Shown here in pieces: positions 24,787 to 32,937 of a DNA stretch of 64,000 nucleotides (its first letter is position 1; each line of letters opens with the position of its first letter). The DNA comes from Pseudalkalibacillus sp. SCS-8 (GTDB taxonomy: Bacteria > Bacillota > Bacilli > Bacillales > Fictibacillaceae), in assembly GCF_040126055.1 (NCBI RefSeq), contig NZ_CP143541.1, positions 3,348,001 through 3,412,000 on the forward strand, given 5' to 3'. The notes beneath the pieces are model-generated. The model was not told the DNA's origin. It made no database searches and saw nothing but the letters and a program-made list of their open reading frames with translations. The position numbers were made by a program, and so were the translations under genes.

Positions 24787-26808
24787 TTATTGCGAAGCAA
24801 ACACATTTTCAAATACGGATTTCACTTTAGGCACGACATAGTGGCTGCCTTCTTCAATCGGGACGTCTTCTATCATCATGGAAACGAGAAGGGATGGATC
24901 TTCGGTGTTCCATGCGACGAACCAGCCGTTTTCAGTTCCTTTTTCGTCCTTGGATTTCTTCAGCTCAGCCGTACCGGTTTTTCCTGCCAGTTGCAGGTCT
25001 TTGATTTTCGCTTCCTTCGCTGTGCCTTGCGGACTCTCGATCACCTGAATGAGATCTTTCGTTATGAGCTCTGCGGTTTCCGCACTGATGACATCCTGTT
25101 TCCAGGCTTGTGCTTTTTCATCTTCTTTTAAAAGAACTGGCTTTAACAGCGTTCCTTTCGTAGCAAAAGGTGTGTAGCTCATAGCGAGGTGGAGCGCGCT
25201 CATCTCGACTTGACCTTGACCGTATGCGGTGTCGGCAAGCTGGACTTCACTTGCGATGTCTCCCTCATTTGCGATTTGAGACGCTTGGATCGGATACGCG
25301 AACGGGATTTTCTCACCGAAACCGAATTGCTCAGCTTCTTGTAAAAACGGGTCTTCCCCGATATCTAGGATGGACATGGCAAAGTAGATGTTATCGGAAC
25401 GGACGAGTGCTTCCTTCAAGTTTACCTTGGTATCACTGCTTTTTACCCTCGTCACGTAATAGTTGCCCCACGAGTCCTTTTTCCACTGGTTGTTGGCGGG
25501 GATCGCTTTTTCCTCAGCAGGATCGATCGCCCCAGTTTTTAACCCGATGGAAGCTGTGATCGGCTTGAACGTTGAACCTGGTGCATAGGTTCTCGTAAAC
25601 CGGTTCGTGAGCGGCATCAATGGGTCCTCTTGCAGCGCCGTGTATGCACTTAATGAGATCCCGAGAACGAATTGATTCGGGTCGAATGCTGGCGTGCTAA
25701 CCAACGCTCTAACCTCACCTGTGGTCGGATTGATGGCTGTGGCTGTGCCAGCTTCTTTCAGCATCTGATTGTAGAGAAGCGCTTGGACTGAAATATCGAT
25801 CGTCAGGTTAATATCCTTACCATCGACAGGTTCTTTTTTCGCGAGCAGGTCCTGGCGCTGTTTGTCTTTGTCGACGATGAAGATTTCCGCACCGATCTCT
25901 CCGCGAAGCTCTTCCTCTAAAACGAGCTCAAGTCCTTTTTTACCGATGATATCACTCGCTGTATAGCCTTTGTCTTTTCGTTCCTCAAGCTGTTCCGTTG
26001 TAATCGGCCCGGTATAGCCCGTCAAGTGGGCTGCCGCTTCCTTGTATGGATAAACGCGTGCTTTTTTCTTAACAAATTTCGTTCCATTGAGCGGACGGAT
26101 GGCATCGATTTTCTCCTGGTCGCTTGCGGAAATGGTCACAAGTGGGACATAGGAATCATCTTTTACCCACGATTGGGAAAGCGCTTTGTCGATGCTTTCG
26201 ATGGAAATGTTGAGAAGCTCTGCAAGCGTCTCTTTCACTTCCTCTTTGTCTTCCTTCATCCAAGCTGGAACGAGTCCGACCTCCTGGACATAACCATTAG
26301 CCGCGAGTGGCTCGCCATTAACGTCAAAAATCTCCCCCCGCTTCGGCTTCAAAATCGTCAGCTGAATTTTGTCGTCCCCCTTCATGCCAGGAAAAATCAT
26401 CGAAGGGTTCCATTTCACCGCCCATTTGTCGGTTTCTTCTCCTTTTTCATAAACAAGGGCGGCCTGATGGTTGATTTCAAGCGGTCCAGCGATTGTTTCC
26501 ATCTTTGCATTGAAGTCGAATTGAGGGGTATCCTCCTCTTTGTAATCCGTTTCTTCTTCAGGAAGCTTGTATGTAAAATCGAAGTCCTTAACCTGGATAT
26601 CTTCATAAATGTCGGTATAGCGTGTAACGAACTCCTCTTTGGAAATGGTAGCTTTCGATTTCTCGGACAGATGGTTGTACATTTTTTCAAAATCCTGTTG
26701 TTCCCATGCCTTCATATAGCTTTTAAAGGTCGTTTCCGGCTGCGGCTTTTCTGAACAGGCTGCAAGAAGGAGCAGCAGCCCAAATAATAGGATAATTTTA
26801 CGGTACAT
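24787..26808 (-). CDS. pbpC: Class B penicillin-binding transpeptidase with MecA_N domain (PBP3-like)
   Basis: The 673-residue lipoprotein cross-links peptidoglycan at the outer membrane face. It starts MYRKIILLFG and has lipobox LAAC (ATG 26808, AAAGGAG upstream). Order of parts: MecA_N/NTF2-like domain (about 25-140), dimerisation domain (about 150-315) with RGEIFDVNGEPLA, and transpeptidase domain from about 345. Catalytic motifs are all present: STFK (SxxK), SDN (SxN) and KTGTAE (KTG). The layout matches B. subtilis PbpC and staphylococcal PBP2a; such proteins often have low beta-lactam affinity. It heads an operon with the DUF2007-like, TPR and GrpB genes. Resistance itself cannot be inferred from this. 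Confidence 0.93.
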   Translation of the reverse strand: MYRKIILLFGLLLLLAACSEKPQPETTFKSYMKAWEQQDFEKMYNHLSEKSKATISKEEFVTRYTDIYEDIQVKDFDFTYKLPEEETDYKEEDTPQFDFNAKMETIAGPLEINHQAALVYEKGEETDKWAVKWNPSMIFPGMKGDDKIQLTILKPKRGEIFDVNGEPLAANGYVQEVGLVPAWMKEDKEEVKETLAELLNISIESIDKALSQSWVKDDSYVPLVTISASDQEKIDAIRPLNGTKFVKKKARVYPYKEAAAHLTGYTGPITTEQLEERKDKGYTASDIIGKKGLELVLEEELRGEIGAEIFIVDKDKQRQDLLAKKEPVDGKDINLTIDISVQALLYNQMLKEAGTATAINPTTGEVRALVSTPAFDPNQFVLGISLSAYTALQEDPLMPLTNRFTRTYAPGSTFKPITASIGLKTGAIDPAEEKAIPANNQWKKDSWGNYYVTRVKSSDTKVNLKEALVRSDNIYFAMSILDIGEDPFLQEAEQFGFGEKIPFAYPIQASQIANEGDIASEVQLADTAYGQGQVEMSALHLAMSYTPFATKGTLLKPVLLKEDEKAQAWKQDVISAETAELITKDLIQVIESPQGTAKEAKIKDLQLAGKTGTAELKKSKDEKGTENGWFVAWNTEDPSLLVSMMIEDVPIEEGSHYVVPKVKSVFENVFASQ

Positions 26809-27075
26809 ATCGGTCTCCTTTACTATTTTGTAGATTTTGGAAGGATTTCTCTCTTGTCGGTTGAAATAAGCAATAAAGAAAAAGGACAATTCGGTGTTCA
26901 TCATGTCCATATATATGTAGGGTATTGGTTATGCATGTGCATGTGTGGAAGTGTCGTGGTGCGATTAAACGGGAATAGTCATTACAAATGACCTTACGTC
27001 TATTATCGAACAGTTTTCCAGAAATTTAAAATATTTCGGTTCCGGAAATTGTAAAAAGGAAGAAGGGGAATGCCC

Positions 27076-27609
27076 ATGAGTGTAAAACACGAAGGAATCG
27101 GCGGCTGGTTGATCCTGATCATCATCGGTCTACTGTCTGTCCCTTTCATACGGATGTTTTCTCTCTATCAAAATTACTGGACAGTCTATCACACGCCAGC
27201 CTGGAGCTTGCTGACAGAGCCTGGGAATCCGTTATATCACGCTTGGTTCGAGCCCGTCTTCTGGATCAATGTAGCCGTTGATTTTGGGATTATCTTGCTG
27301 ACCCTCGTTGCGTTATGGCTTTTGTTTACGAAGCATGCGGCATTTCCAAAGTTCATGATCTATTATCTCGTCGGGATTACGGTTTTTGCGATTGCGGACG
27401 GCATCATTACGAACTGGATTTTCAGTACGCTCCCGATTACCGCAGACACACTCGCATATATTAAAGGGCAATCCTTCCGCCAGCAAGCCGGTTCAATTAT
27501 CGTATGTCTGATCTGGATTCCTTACTTGCTGAGGTCCAAACGGGTCAAGGCGACGTTCATCGGTAAACCGAAAGAGCAGCCGTTTGCTCATAACAATTTA
27601 ACCTTTTAA
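27076..27609 (+). CDS. DUF2569 family membrane protein
   Basis: The product (about 177 residues) has four membrane helices (about 10-28, 68-90, 98-118, 140-155) and the family start GIGGWLILIIIGL typical of DUF2569. Function unknown. Two in-frame ATGs exist (27070 and 27076); I choose 27076 because AAGGGG lies seven bases before it, while the first is too close. Divergent from the PBP gene, with a 267-bp region between them that must hold both promoters. Confidence 0.75.
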   Translation: MSVKHEGIGGWLILIIIGLLSVPFIRMFSLYQNYWTVYHTPAWSLLTEPGNPLYHAWFEPVFWINVAVDFGIILLTLVALWLLFTKHAAFPKFMIYYLVGITVFAIADGIITNWIFSTLPITADTLAYIKGQSFRQQAGSIIVCLIWIPYLLRSKRVKATFIGKPKEQPFAHNNLTF

Positions 27610-27618
27610 AGGATTGTA

Positions 27619-27648
27619 AAAGGAGACTGCTGTTCAGCAGTCTCCTTT
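27619..27648. terminator. Bidirectional rho-independent terminator
   Basis: Perfect 14-bp arms AAAGGAGACTGCTG / CAGCAGTCTCCTTT separated by only TT; the real loop will open to about 6-8 nt. Lies between the convergent DUF2569 and DUF5667 genes. Confidence 0.85.
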
Positions 27649-27666
27649 CGTTGTGGATGATGCGGA

Positions 27667-29025
27667 TTAATCGTCATCTCCATCTTCGTCTTCATCTTCG
27701 TCGTCTTCTTCATCTTCGTCTTTGTCGTCATCTTCTTCGTCATCATGATCTTCATCTTCGTCGTCATCATCGTCTTTGTCTTCATCACGATCGCGCTCTC
27801 GGTCTTTTTTCTTTTCACGCTTTTCTTCTTTATCACGGTCTTTCTTTTTTTCTCGCTCTTTTTTACGTTCTTCTCTTTCTTCATCTTCGTCTTCATCGTC
27901 ATCATCGTGGTCATTTTTGCCTTTTCCACGATTTTCGTTCTTTTTCTCATGCTTTTCGTTCGATTTTTCTCGTTTCTTTTCTTCTTTTTCTTTCTTGTGA
28001 TGCTCTTTTTTATCAGCTTTTTCTTTATGCTTCTTTACATGATCCTTCTCTTCTTCGTCTTCGTTCTCGTCTTCTTCATCTTCTTTAGCGTCGTCATCCT
28101 CTGAAGCTTCTTCTTTTTCTTCATCTTCATCAGACTCTTCTTCTTTTTCCTCTTCGTCTTCGTCTTCTTTTTTATCGTACTTTTCTTCAAGCTTTGCGAT
28201 TTTCTTGTCTAGCTTAGCAAATGCTTTTTGGATATTTTTCATGAGTGCTTCTTGAGCTTTAGGGTTTTCAACGTTCGCAAGCGCTAGAAGTAGAGCATCG
28301 ATATTTTTGGAAAGCTTAGATTGAAGCTCATCCATTTCGGACTCTTCTTCATTTTCTTCAGAGGATTCCTCTTCCTTTGAAGATTCTTCTTCTGTTTCAG
28401 TCGCTTCTTCGTCTGATTCAGTTGACTCTTCGTCTTCTGTGCCAGATTCCTTACCTTCTTCTTCAGAAGCCTCTTCGTTTTCCTCTGATTTTTCAAGAGC
28501 CGCTTCCTGGGCTTCAATCGCTTTTTCAAGTGTTTCCTGTGCTAGTTCTGTTTCACCAGCTGCAAAAAGTGCGTTAGCTTCCGCGATGCGGTTTGATGCG
28601 ATTTCTGCTAGGATCTTTGCCTCATCATAGTCATTTGACGCTATGGAGAGACGGACATTTTCAATCAATGTTTTTACAAAATAAAAGAAATCTCCAGGTA
28701 GAAGAGATGGCTCTTCCTCTTCTTCAGCCTCTTCATCTTCTTCCTCAGTAGACTCTTCCTCTTCAGTTGATTCTTCAGATTCTTCTTCAGTTGATTCTTC
28801 TGTTTCACCTTCAGTAGATTCTTCAGATGAACCTTCTTCTGTAGAAGTCTCTTCCTCGTTGGATGTTTCTTCAGTAGTAGATTCCTCAGAATTTTCCTCT
28901 GTCGACGTTTCATCAGACAATTCTACAGATGGCGTCGAATCGCTTGTGTTCGCGAATGCAGCTGGAGATGCTCCGAAAATGAGCAAGGATACCGCGCTCA
29001 TTATTACGACAAAATTCTTGTACAT
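27667..29025 (-). CDS. Exported, extremely acidic DUF5667 protein
   Basis: The product of about 452 residues has a signal peptide (to about residue 28, AAFA), then an E/S/T-rich acidic stretch (about 30-105). A DUF5667-like helical segment follows (about 105-175: LLPGDFFYFVKTLIENVRL and alpha-helical A/E repeats), then another acidic stretch and a short helical SKLSKNIDALLLALANVE region (about 240-290). The last 160 residues are almost only D, E, K and R. No catalytic motif is visible. The charge pattern suggests binding of metal ions, cations or wall polymers, or a structural role on the surface. I start at ATG 29025 with AAAGGG nine bases upstream. A c-di-GMP-I riboswitch and terminator lie in its leader. 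Confidence 0.85.
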   Translation of the reverse strand: MYKNFVVIMSAVSLLIFGASPAAFANTSDSTPSVELSDETSTEENSEESTTEETSNEEETSTEEGSSEESTEGETEESTEEESEESTEEEESTEEEDEEAEEEEEPSLLPGDFFYFVKTLIENVRLSIASNDYDEAKILAEIASNRIAEANALFAAGETELAQETLEKAIEAQEAALEKSEENEEASEEEGKESGTEDEESTESDEEATETEEESSKEEESSEENEEESEMDELQSKLSKNIDALLLALANVENPKAQEALMKNIQKAFAKLDKKIAKLEEKYDKKEDEDEEEKEEESDEDEEKEEASEDDDAKEDEEDENEDEEEKDHVKKHKEKADKKEHHKKEKEEKKREKSNEKHEKKNENRGKGKNDHDDDDEDEDEEREERKKEREKKKDRDKEEKREKKKDRERDRDEDKDDDDDEDEDHDDEEDDDKDEDEEDDEDEDEDGDDD

Positions 29026-29061
29026 GTCCTTCATCCCTTTCTGTTTTCTGTTTTTAAAAAT

Positions 29062-29107
29062 AAAAAAAGCAGATTACGAGGTTGTTCAGCACTAGCAACC
29101 TTGTAAT
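29062..29107 (-). terminator. Riboswitch-linked terminator before the DUF5667 gene
   Basis: ATTACAAGGTTG (29107-29096) pairs with CAACCTCGTAAT (29084-29073), leaving a loop of about 11 nt, and is followed by CTGC and a run of seven T. It stands between the aptamer and the start codon and is the likely expression platform. Confidence 0.85.
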
Positions 29108-29154
29108 ATGCCTTGAGACCCTTTTTGAGGGATCCGTCTTCACTATGTATGACT

Positions 29155-29245
29155 GGTCCTTAGGCAACTGGCTGACATAGGTGGAATCACCTTTAGTCCC
29201 TCTAGCTTTGCGTCACTACCTTTCGATAGCTTTGCCTTTGTCTAT
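29155..29245 (-). promoter_or_regulatory. Cyclic-di-GMP-I riboswitch aptamer (GEMM)
   Basis: Minus-strand landmarks in order: GGCAAAGC, stem CTATC-GAAA-GGTAG with a GAAA tetraloop, GACGCAAAGCTAG, GGGACTAA, hairpin GGTG-ATTC-CACC, then CAGCCAGTTGCC. These are the joined elements of the GEMM consensus (GCAAA/ACGCAAAGC, tetraloop, CUAA, CAGCC..GUUGCC). The leader also has a -10-like TATACT at 29263-29258. With the downstream terminator, ligand binding would change the extent of read-through into the DUF5667 gene; the direction is not certain from sequence. Confidence 0.85.
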
Positions 29246-29337
29246 ATGATTACTTTTAGTATACAATAATTCGACACGATTTTGGTAAGGGAGGAAATAC
29301 CTGTTTTTTCTGAAAATATCTAGTACTTTTTTCATAT

Positions 29338-29443
29338 GGTGTCAGGCACTTTCAATGAAGCCCGGTGGGAAAGGGATTGTGAGAGGTGTCAGACACTTCC
29401 AAAGAAGCTTGGTATGACAGGGGTTAGTGGAAGTGTCTGACAC
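29338..29443. repeat. REP-like palindrome cluster C
   Basis: Cores GTGTCAGGCAC (29339-29349), GTGTCAGACAC (29386-29396) and GTGTCTGACAC (29432-29442), spaced 46-47 bp. The last core lies inside the 3' end of the following gene, so it is partly coding. Confidence 0.85.
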
Positions 29444-29849
29444 TACTTAAAAGTTTGGTAATGTGTTCGATGTCTTGTGTGCGTAATTCCTCGGATTCTA
29501 CTAATATTTGAAATACTGTCTCTAATATCGTCAATATATTTTCTTTCTCGGCTTCGCTTCTTTCTTCGTTCAGATACCCTTTTATGAGGGATTCATAGTT
29601 GTTGAGCATTTCTTTTCCGCCTTCGATGTCCTCGATTCTTGGAGGGGACCCTTGAAAGTGGGCTAAGGTCAGCTTCAGCAATCCCTCATCATCCTTTTTC
29701 AAGCCGTAGATGAGATCTTGGGTATAGACGACCAGTGTTCGATTATGCTGTTTGTTAGTTTCGAGCTGCAGTTCTTGATTTTTGTCATATAAGAAGAGTG
29801 AGAGAATCAACAGCCCAAAGATTGCAATCCCCGAAATCGTAGCTTTCAA
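29424..29849 (-). CDS. Hypothetical membrane-anchored protein
   Basis: The 141-residue product has an N-terminal hydrophobic helix (about residues 5-22) and a soluble, mainly helical remainder. I recognise no family. The TTG start at 29849 has GGGAG seven bases before it; GTG 29858 would lie on the ribosome site. The last residues (SSVRHFH) and the stop codon are encoded by the repeat core at 29432-29442, so insertion of the element appears to have set or changed the C terminus. Confidence 0.6.
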   Translation of the reverse strand: MKATISGIAIFGLLILSLFLYDKNQELQLETNKQHNRTLVVYTQDLIYGLKKDDEGLLKLTLAHFQGSPPRIEDIEGGKEMLNNYESLIKGYLNEERSEAEKENILTILETVFQILVESEELRTQDIEHITKLLSSVRHFH

Positions 29850-29960
29850 ACGTATCACTCCCTTCGAATAAACTCCTCAATATTTTTGGATAATTATGGT
29901 ATAGTGACACTCTATCAAAGCTCCCAATACGGAAACAAGCCTAAATTTAAAAAACATAGC

Positions 29961-30062
29961 CTCTGTTAGCTTTTATTGTTGATACTAAAGGAAATAAGAA
30001 GCGTTGACAGCGGAAAGCGCCCGCCTGTAGCTGTTCAAAATCAACAACAACCTTTAACAGAG
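29961..30062. repeat. Dispersed intergenic element, copy 1
   Basis: An imperfect inverted repeat: CTCTGTTAGCTTTTATTGTTGAT at the left (29961-29983) and ATCAACAACAACCTTTAACAGAG at the right. It encloses a GCGGAAAGCGCCCGC palindrome (30010-30024). Copy 2 at 46171-46437 shares GCTTTTATTGTTGATA and the GCGGAAAGCG(T/C)CCGCCTG block. This resembles repeats spread through many Bacillaceae genomes. It has no coding potential. Confidence 0.7.
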
Positions 30063-30080
30063 CCCAAACATAAAAAAAGA

Positions 30081-30099
30081 GAGCTGCGCGAGGCAGCTC
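30081..30099 (-). terminator. Terminator of the small acidic lipoprotein gene
   Basis: Minus-strand GAGCTGC / GCAGCTC stem with a short loop, followed by TCTTTTTTT. Confidence 0.85.
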
Positions 30100-30146
30100 A
30101 AATGTGAGGGTGAGGGAGGTAGGTTTTTTATGCCTACTGTTTATAG

Positions 30147-30326
30147 TTAAGAACCTTCTTCAGATGATTCACCATCTTCGGTGTTTGTTTCCTCTTCAGC
30201 AGGTTCTTCACTAGCTGGTTCTTCGTTTCCTGGTTCTTCTTCAGCGTTTCCATTACAAGCAGTAATTAACATGATTGCGAATAGTGCAGAGGCAAGTTTA
30301 GCGAGAAATCCTTTTTTCACGTTCAT
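30147..30326 (-). CDS. Small acidic lipoprotein (59 residues)
   Basis: The ATG at 30326 has AAGGAG seven bases upstream. The product has a signal peptide KKGFLAKLASALFAIM and lipobox ITAC (Cys24), followed by 35 residues that are nearly all E, P, S, T, G and N with tandem EEP/EEPA repeats. It should be lipid-anchored with a flexible acidic tail. I know no function. A terminator follows. Like the DUF5667 protein it adds negative charge to the outer surface. Confidence 0.75.
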   Translation of the reverse strand: MNVKKGFLAKLASALFAIMLITACNGNAEEEPGNEEPASEEPAEEETNTEDGESSEEGS

Positions 30327-30472
30327 TCACTCTCCTTATAAATCGCAAAGTTTTAACCGGGCTGTATCCGGTTAATTCCAATATAGTCGATTTTTCGTCG
30401 GAATTGTTAGAATTTACCGAACGTATAAGGAATCGTTACGCTTTTTACAACTCGCTAACATAGCCTTAATAT

Positions 30473-31090
30473 TTATTTTCTTAAGATCGCGCGTACCGGG
30501 CTTGCATCCGCTTCAGCAAGCGCAAGCGGAAGGGCAATGAGCTCATAGACTCCCTCTTCTACCTCATCTAGAACGACACTTTCAAGGATGTGGATGTCAT
30601 GGTCAAGCAGGCTGTGGTGTGCTGCTAGATCCTTGGAATCCACTTGATCGACCGATGGGACGTCCACGCCGATCAGCTTGATTCCTTTTTCTATTAAAAA
30701 TGGTGCAAGCTCTGGAGATAGATACGTAATGGAGGATGGAAATTCCGTCCGATCGTTCCAAGACCCTGTCTTTATGAGCAGTCGTTCTACGCCATTCAAA
30801 TCGTAACCTTCAAGGTCTCTCGGCTGGATGGATTCCCGGTTTTCAAGATGGACGACAAGCGCTTCACCGACATATAGATCAGGCTTGAGATCGAGCATCT
30901 TCTTTCCTTCATCATCAAAATGGAACGGTGCGTCAACGTGGGTGCCTGTATGCGTACTTAATGTGAGACTACCGACATTGACGGATCCCGTTTCTTCCTT
31001 GGTCCAATTAAGCTTGAACGAAAAAGGGGTATCACCTGGCCAGGTGGGAACCCCTTCTTGAAGTGGTTGAGAAATATCCCAGATTTTCAT
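30473..31090 (-). CDS. kynB: Cyclase-family metal hydrolase, kynurenine formamidase-like (KynB)
   Basis: The 205-residue enzyme matches the KynB / cyclase family, which hydrolyses N-formylkynurenine to kynurenine with a bound zinc or manganese. Metal-site motifs are STHTGTHVDAPFHF, GVDVPSVDQVDSKDLAAHHSLL and IHILESVVLDEV. The start has AAGGAG upstream. KynA and KynU are not adjacent, so the assignment to tryptophan breakdown is inferred from similarity; other cyclase-family members act on other formamides. Confidence 0.8.
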   Translation of the reverse strand: MKIWDISQPLQEGVPTWPGDTPFSFKLNWTKEETGSVNVGSLTLSTHTGTHVDAPFHFDDEGKKMLDLKPDLYVGEALVVHLENRESIQPRDLEGYDLNGVERLLIKTGSWNDRTEFPSSITYLSPELAPFLIEKGIKLIGVDVPSVDQVDSKDLAAHHSLLDHDIHILESVVLDEVEEGVYELIALPLALAEADASPVRAILRK

Positions 31091-31114
31091 CTCACAACTC
31101 TCCTTTTAGGCTTT

Positions 31115-31549
31115 CTACTCTTTCTTTTCACCTAACGCGAACATGATTTCCGCTTCACAAGCCACTTCGCCGTCAACAGTTGCAGTCGCCTTTCCTTTAC
31201 CCATGGATCCACGAACACGTGTCAACTCGACTTCAAGGCGCAATTGATCGCCTGGACGGACTTGTCTTTTGAAACGGCAGCCATCAATACCTGCGAAAAA
31301 TGCGAGTCGACCGCGGTTTTCTTCCTTTTTCAAAAGAGCAACTGCTCCGACCTGGGCAAGCGCTTCAACAATGAGGACCCCTGGCATGACAGGATATTCA
31401 GGGAAATGACCATTGAAGAACTCCTCATTCGCAGATACGTTTTTGATGCCGATTGCACGCTTTCCTTCCTCTACTTCGACAATCTTATCAACTAATAGAA
31501 ATGGGTATCGGTGTGGAATGATTTCTTTAATTTCGTCAATATTCAACAT
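31115..31549 (-). CDS. fabZ: (3R)-hydroxyacyl-ACP dehydratase FabZ
   Basis: The 144-residue enzyme dehydrates 3-hydroxyacyl-ACP in the fatty acid elongation cycle. Hotdog-fold signatures are [39 protein letters not shown] (catalytic His in GHFP and Glu in IVEAL) and KFKRQV-like [12 protein letters not shown]. The start at 31549 is fixed by GGAGG eight bases upstream. In B. subtilis fabZ lies close to the mbl-flhO-flhP genes, as here; the REP/RAYT segment lies between. Confidence 0.95.
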   Translation of the reverse strand: MLNIDEIKEIIPHRYPFLLVDKIVEVEEGKRAIGIKNVSANEEFFNGHFPEYPVMPGVLIVEALAQVGAVALLKKEENRGRLAFFAGIDGCRFKRQVRPGDQLRLEVELTRVRGSMGKGKATATVDGEVACEAEIMFALGEKKE

Positions 31550-31650
31550 ATGTATCCTCCTATGACTAACTTCTTTTTCCCTATCATAGCATAAATTCAC
31601 TTTGGAAAATAAATCGCGTCATGGGAGGTGCTCCGGTAGGGCGTGGGTGC

Positions 31651-32229
31651 TTACAGAAAAGCTTCGGCGAGTTCCTTTCCGGTGATGGATAAGCTGGGGT
31701 CATTTTCGACAAATTGCTTGTAGGCGTTATTTTGAGGATAAGGAAAATGAGAGAGGATCGGATACGGATTGACGGATGGCATCCTTCGAAATTGGACGTA
31801 TGTCGGGTAACTGCTCCATTCATAAGCACAGGGGGTGGGTGCGAGCCCTGCCTTAACGGGGTTGAGATGGATGTATTTGCTGACATCGATTTGATAAAAA
31901 GGGGATTCGATCAACTTTGCGAAGTATCGATCCTGGAATACGTGACCGACGTAGTTGTTTTTGCGGTTAAAGTAGTAGGCATATCTGTGGTTGACCTTTT
32001 TCATAATGAGCTGAATGTTCGTGTCGTGGGTCTTGATCTGGAGGTGGATATGATTCGTCATCAAGCAGTAGGCGTAAAGATCGAAGGGGAATTCCATGCG
32101 GGCTTCACTCAAATAGTTCAAGTAGACGCGGCGGTCTTGCGCATCGTGGAATAACGGGGTTTTCTGGTTTCCGCGGGTGGTGATATGATACTCTGCACCG
32201 GGATACCAAAAGCGTGGCTGGCGAGGCAA
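31651..32229 (-). CDS. REP-associated tyrosine transposase (RAYT, Y1 / IS200-like)
   Basis: The 192-residue protein has the single-strand Y1 transposase fold of RAYTs. It begins PRQPRFWYPGAEYHITTRGN, the usual family start, and has the HUH pair in TNHIHLQI, the catalytic-tyrosine helix NHRYAYYFNRKN, the GHVFQDRYFAK element and YIHLNPVKAG. I start at TTG 32229 because AAGGAG lies eight bases before it and it gives the canonical N terminus. The long frame from 32520 would translate the repeat. RAYTs bind and cleave REP hairpins; a REP cluster of this genome's type lies directly upstream. Confidence 0.9.
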   Translation of the reverse strand: MPRQPRFWYPGAEYHITTRGNQKTPLFHDAQDRRVYLNYLSEARMEFPFDLYAYCLMTNHIHLQIKTHDTNIQLIMKKVNHRYAYYFNRKNNYVGHVFQDRYFAKLIESPFYQIDVSKYIHLNPVKAGLAPTPCAYEWSSYPTYVQFRRMPSVNPYPILSHFPYPQNNAYKQFVENDPSLSITGKELAEAFL

Positions 32230-32411
32230 AAACATCACTCCTTGTTTTAGTGTTTGGTGGTTGGATACAATTGTGGCGTTTTGGGTGTCGAAGATGATGG
32301 AAATGACAGTAGGTGGAAAGTGGGGCGTGATTGTCGAAGCTTGGAAGAAATGAATGAGAGAGGTTATGACCATTATACCTTCAATCGACAAAAAATGGTA
32401 AATATTTTTGT

Positions 32412-32521
32412 CGGTGTCAGACACTTTTTTCAACCCCTTGGTACGACTGGGTTGTTGGGAGGTGTCAGGCACCGTTTCAGAACCGTTGGTACGGCTGGGA
32501 TTAGAAACGGTGCCTGACACT
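32412..32521. repeat. REP-like palindrome cluster D, next to the RAYT gene
   Basis: Cores at 32414-32424 (GTGTCAGACAC), 32462-32472 (GTGTCAGGCAC) and 32510-32520 (inverted GTGCCTGACAC) at exactly 48-bp steps. The last two are head to head. The remainder of the gap (32230-32411) is the RAYT leader and has no other feature I can support. Confidence 0.88.
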
Positions 32522-32553
32522 TCAAAAATGGCACATCAAAAAAGACAATAAAA

Positions 32554-32591
32554 AACCCGGGCTGACGCTGGGGTGCGTCTTTGTCCGGGTT
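32554..32591 (-). terminator. Terminator of the flh-epuA transcript
   Basis: AACCCGG / CCGGGTT arms with an inner hairpin, followed on the minus strand by TTTTTATTG. Confidence 0.75.
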
Positions 32592-32597
32592 GGTTAT

Positions 32598-32915
32598 CTA
32601 TTGATCTTTTTTGACGAGGTCGACGATGTGATTCCATGTTTCTTTGTCGAAGACGTCCATCATGTCGCCGTCTCCTATGACGCCGTAGCCGACAGCTAGA
32701 CCTGCTGCGAGGGCGAACGCAAACACGAGCAAGACGAGGATGATTCTCAGCCAGATCGGGACGATGCGTTCTCTGAGCTTCGCTTGTCCTTCAATCTTAC
32801 GTTCTTCTCTTGAAGAACTTGTTTTTTCCGGCTGCTCTACAGTCTTCTTTTTTTGAGCTTTATGCTCTTCTCTTGATGACGGTTGTCCGTTGGATTCTTT
32901 ATTATTCTGAACCAT
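32598..32915 (-). CDS. epuA: EpuA-like membrane protein (annotated as RNA polymerase beta-like)
   Basis: The 105-residue product has a charged N-terminal half (to about residue 48), one membrane helix (about 56-76, IILVLLVFAFALAAGLAVG) and a short extracellular tail with GYGVIGDG. This is the family that databases often label DNA-directed RNA polymerase subunit beta (EpuA), though it is a small membrane protein. Start has AAGGAG. It ends the mbl-flhO-flhP run. Confidence 0.75.
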   Translation of the reverse strand: MVQNNKESNGQPSSREEHKAQKKKTVEQPEKTSSSREERKIEGQAKLRERIVPIWLRIILVLLVFAFALAAGLAVGYGVIGDGDMMDVFDKETWNHIVDLVKKDQ

Positions 32916-32937
32916 AATGACTCCTTATTACTGATAC

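Noticed and set aside
27651..28630. Long plus-strand frames opposite the DUF5667 gene
   Set aside because: They result from the GAA/GAT-rich coding strand and encode Leu/Phe/Ser low-complexity text.
32236..32520. N-terminal 97-residue extension of the RAYT
   Set aside because: It would translate REP cores and lacks a ribosome site; the TTG at 32229 gives the family's canonical start with a good site.
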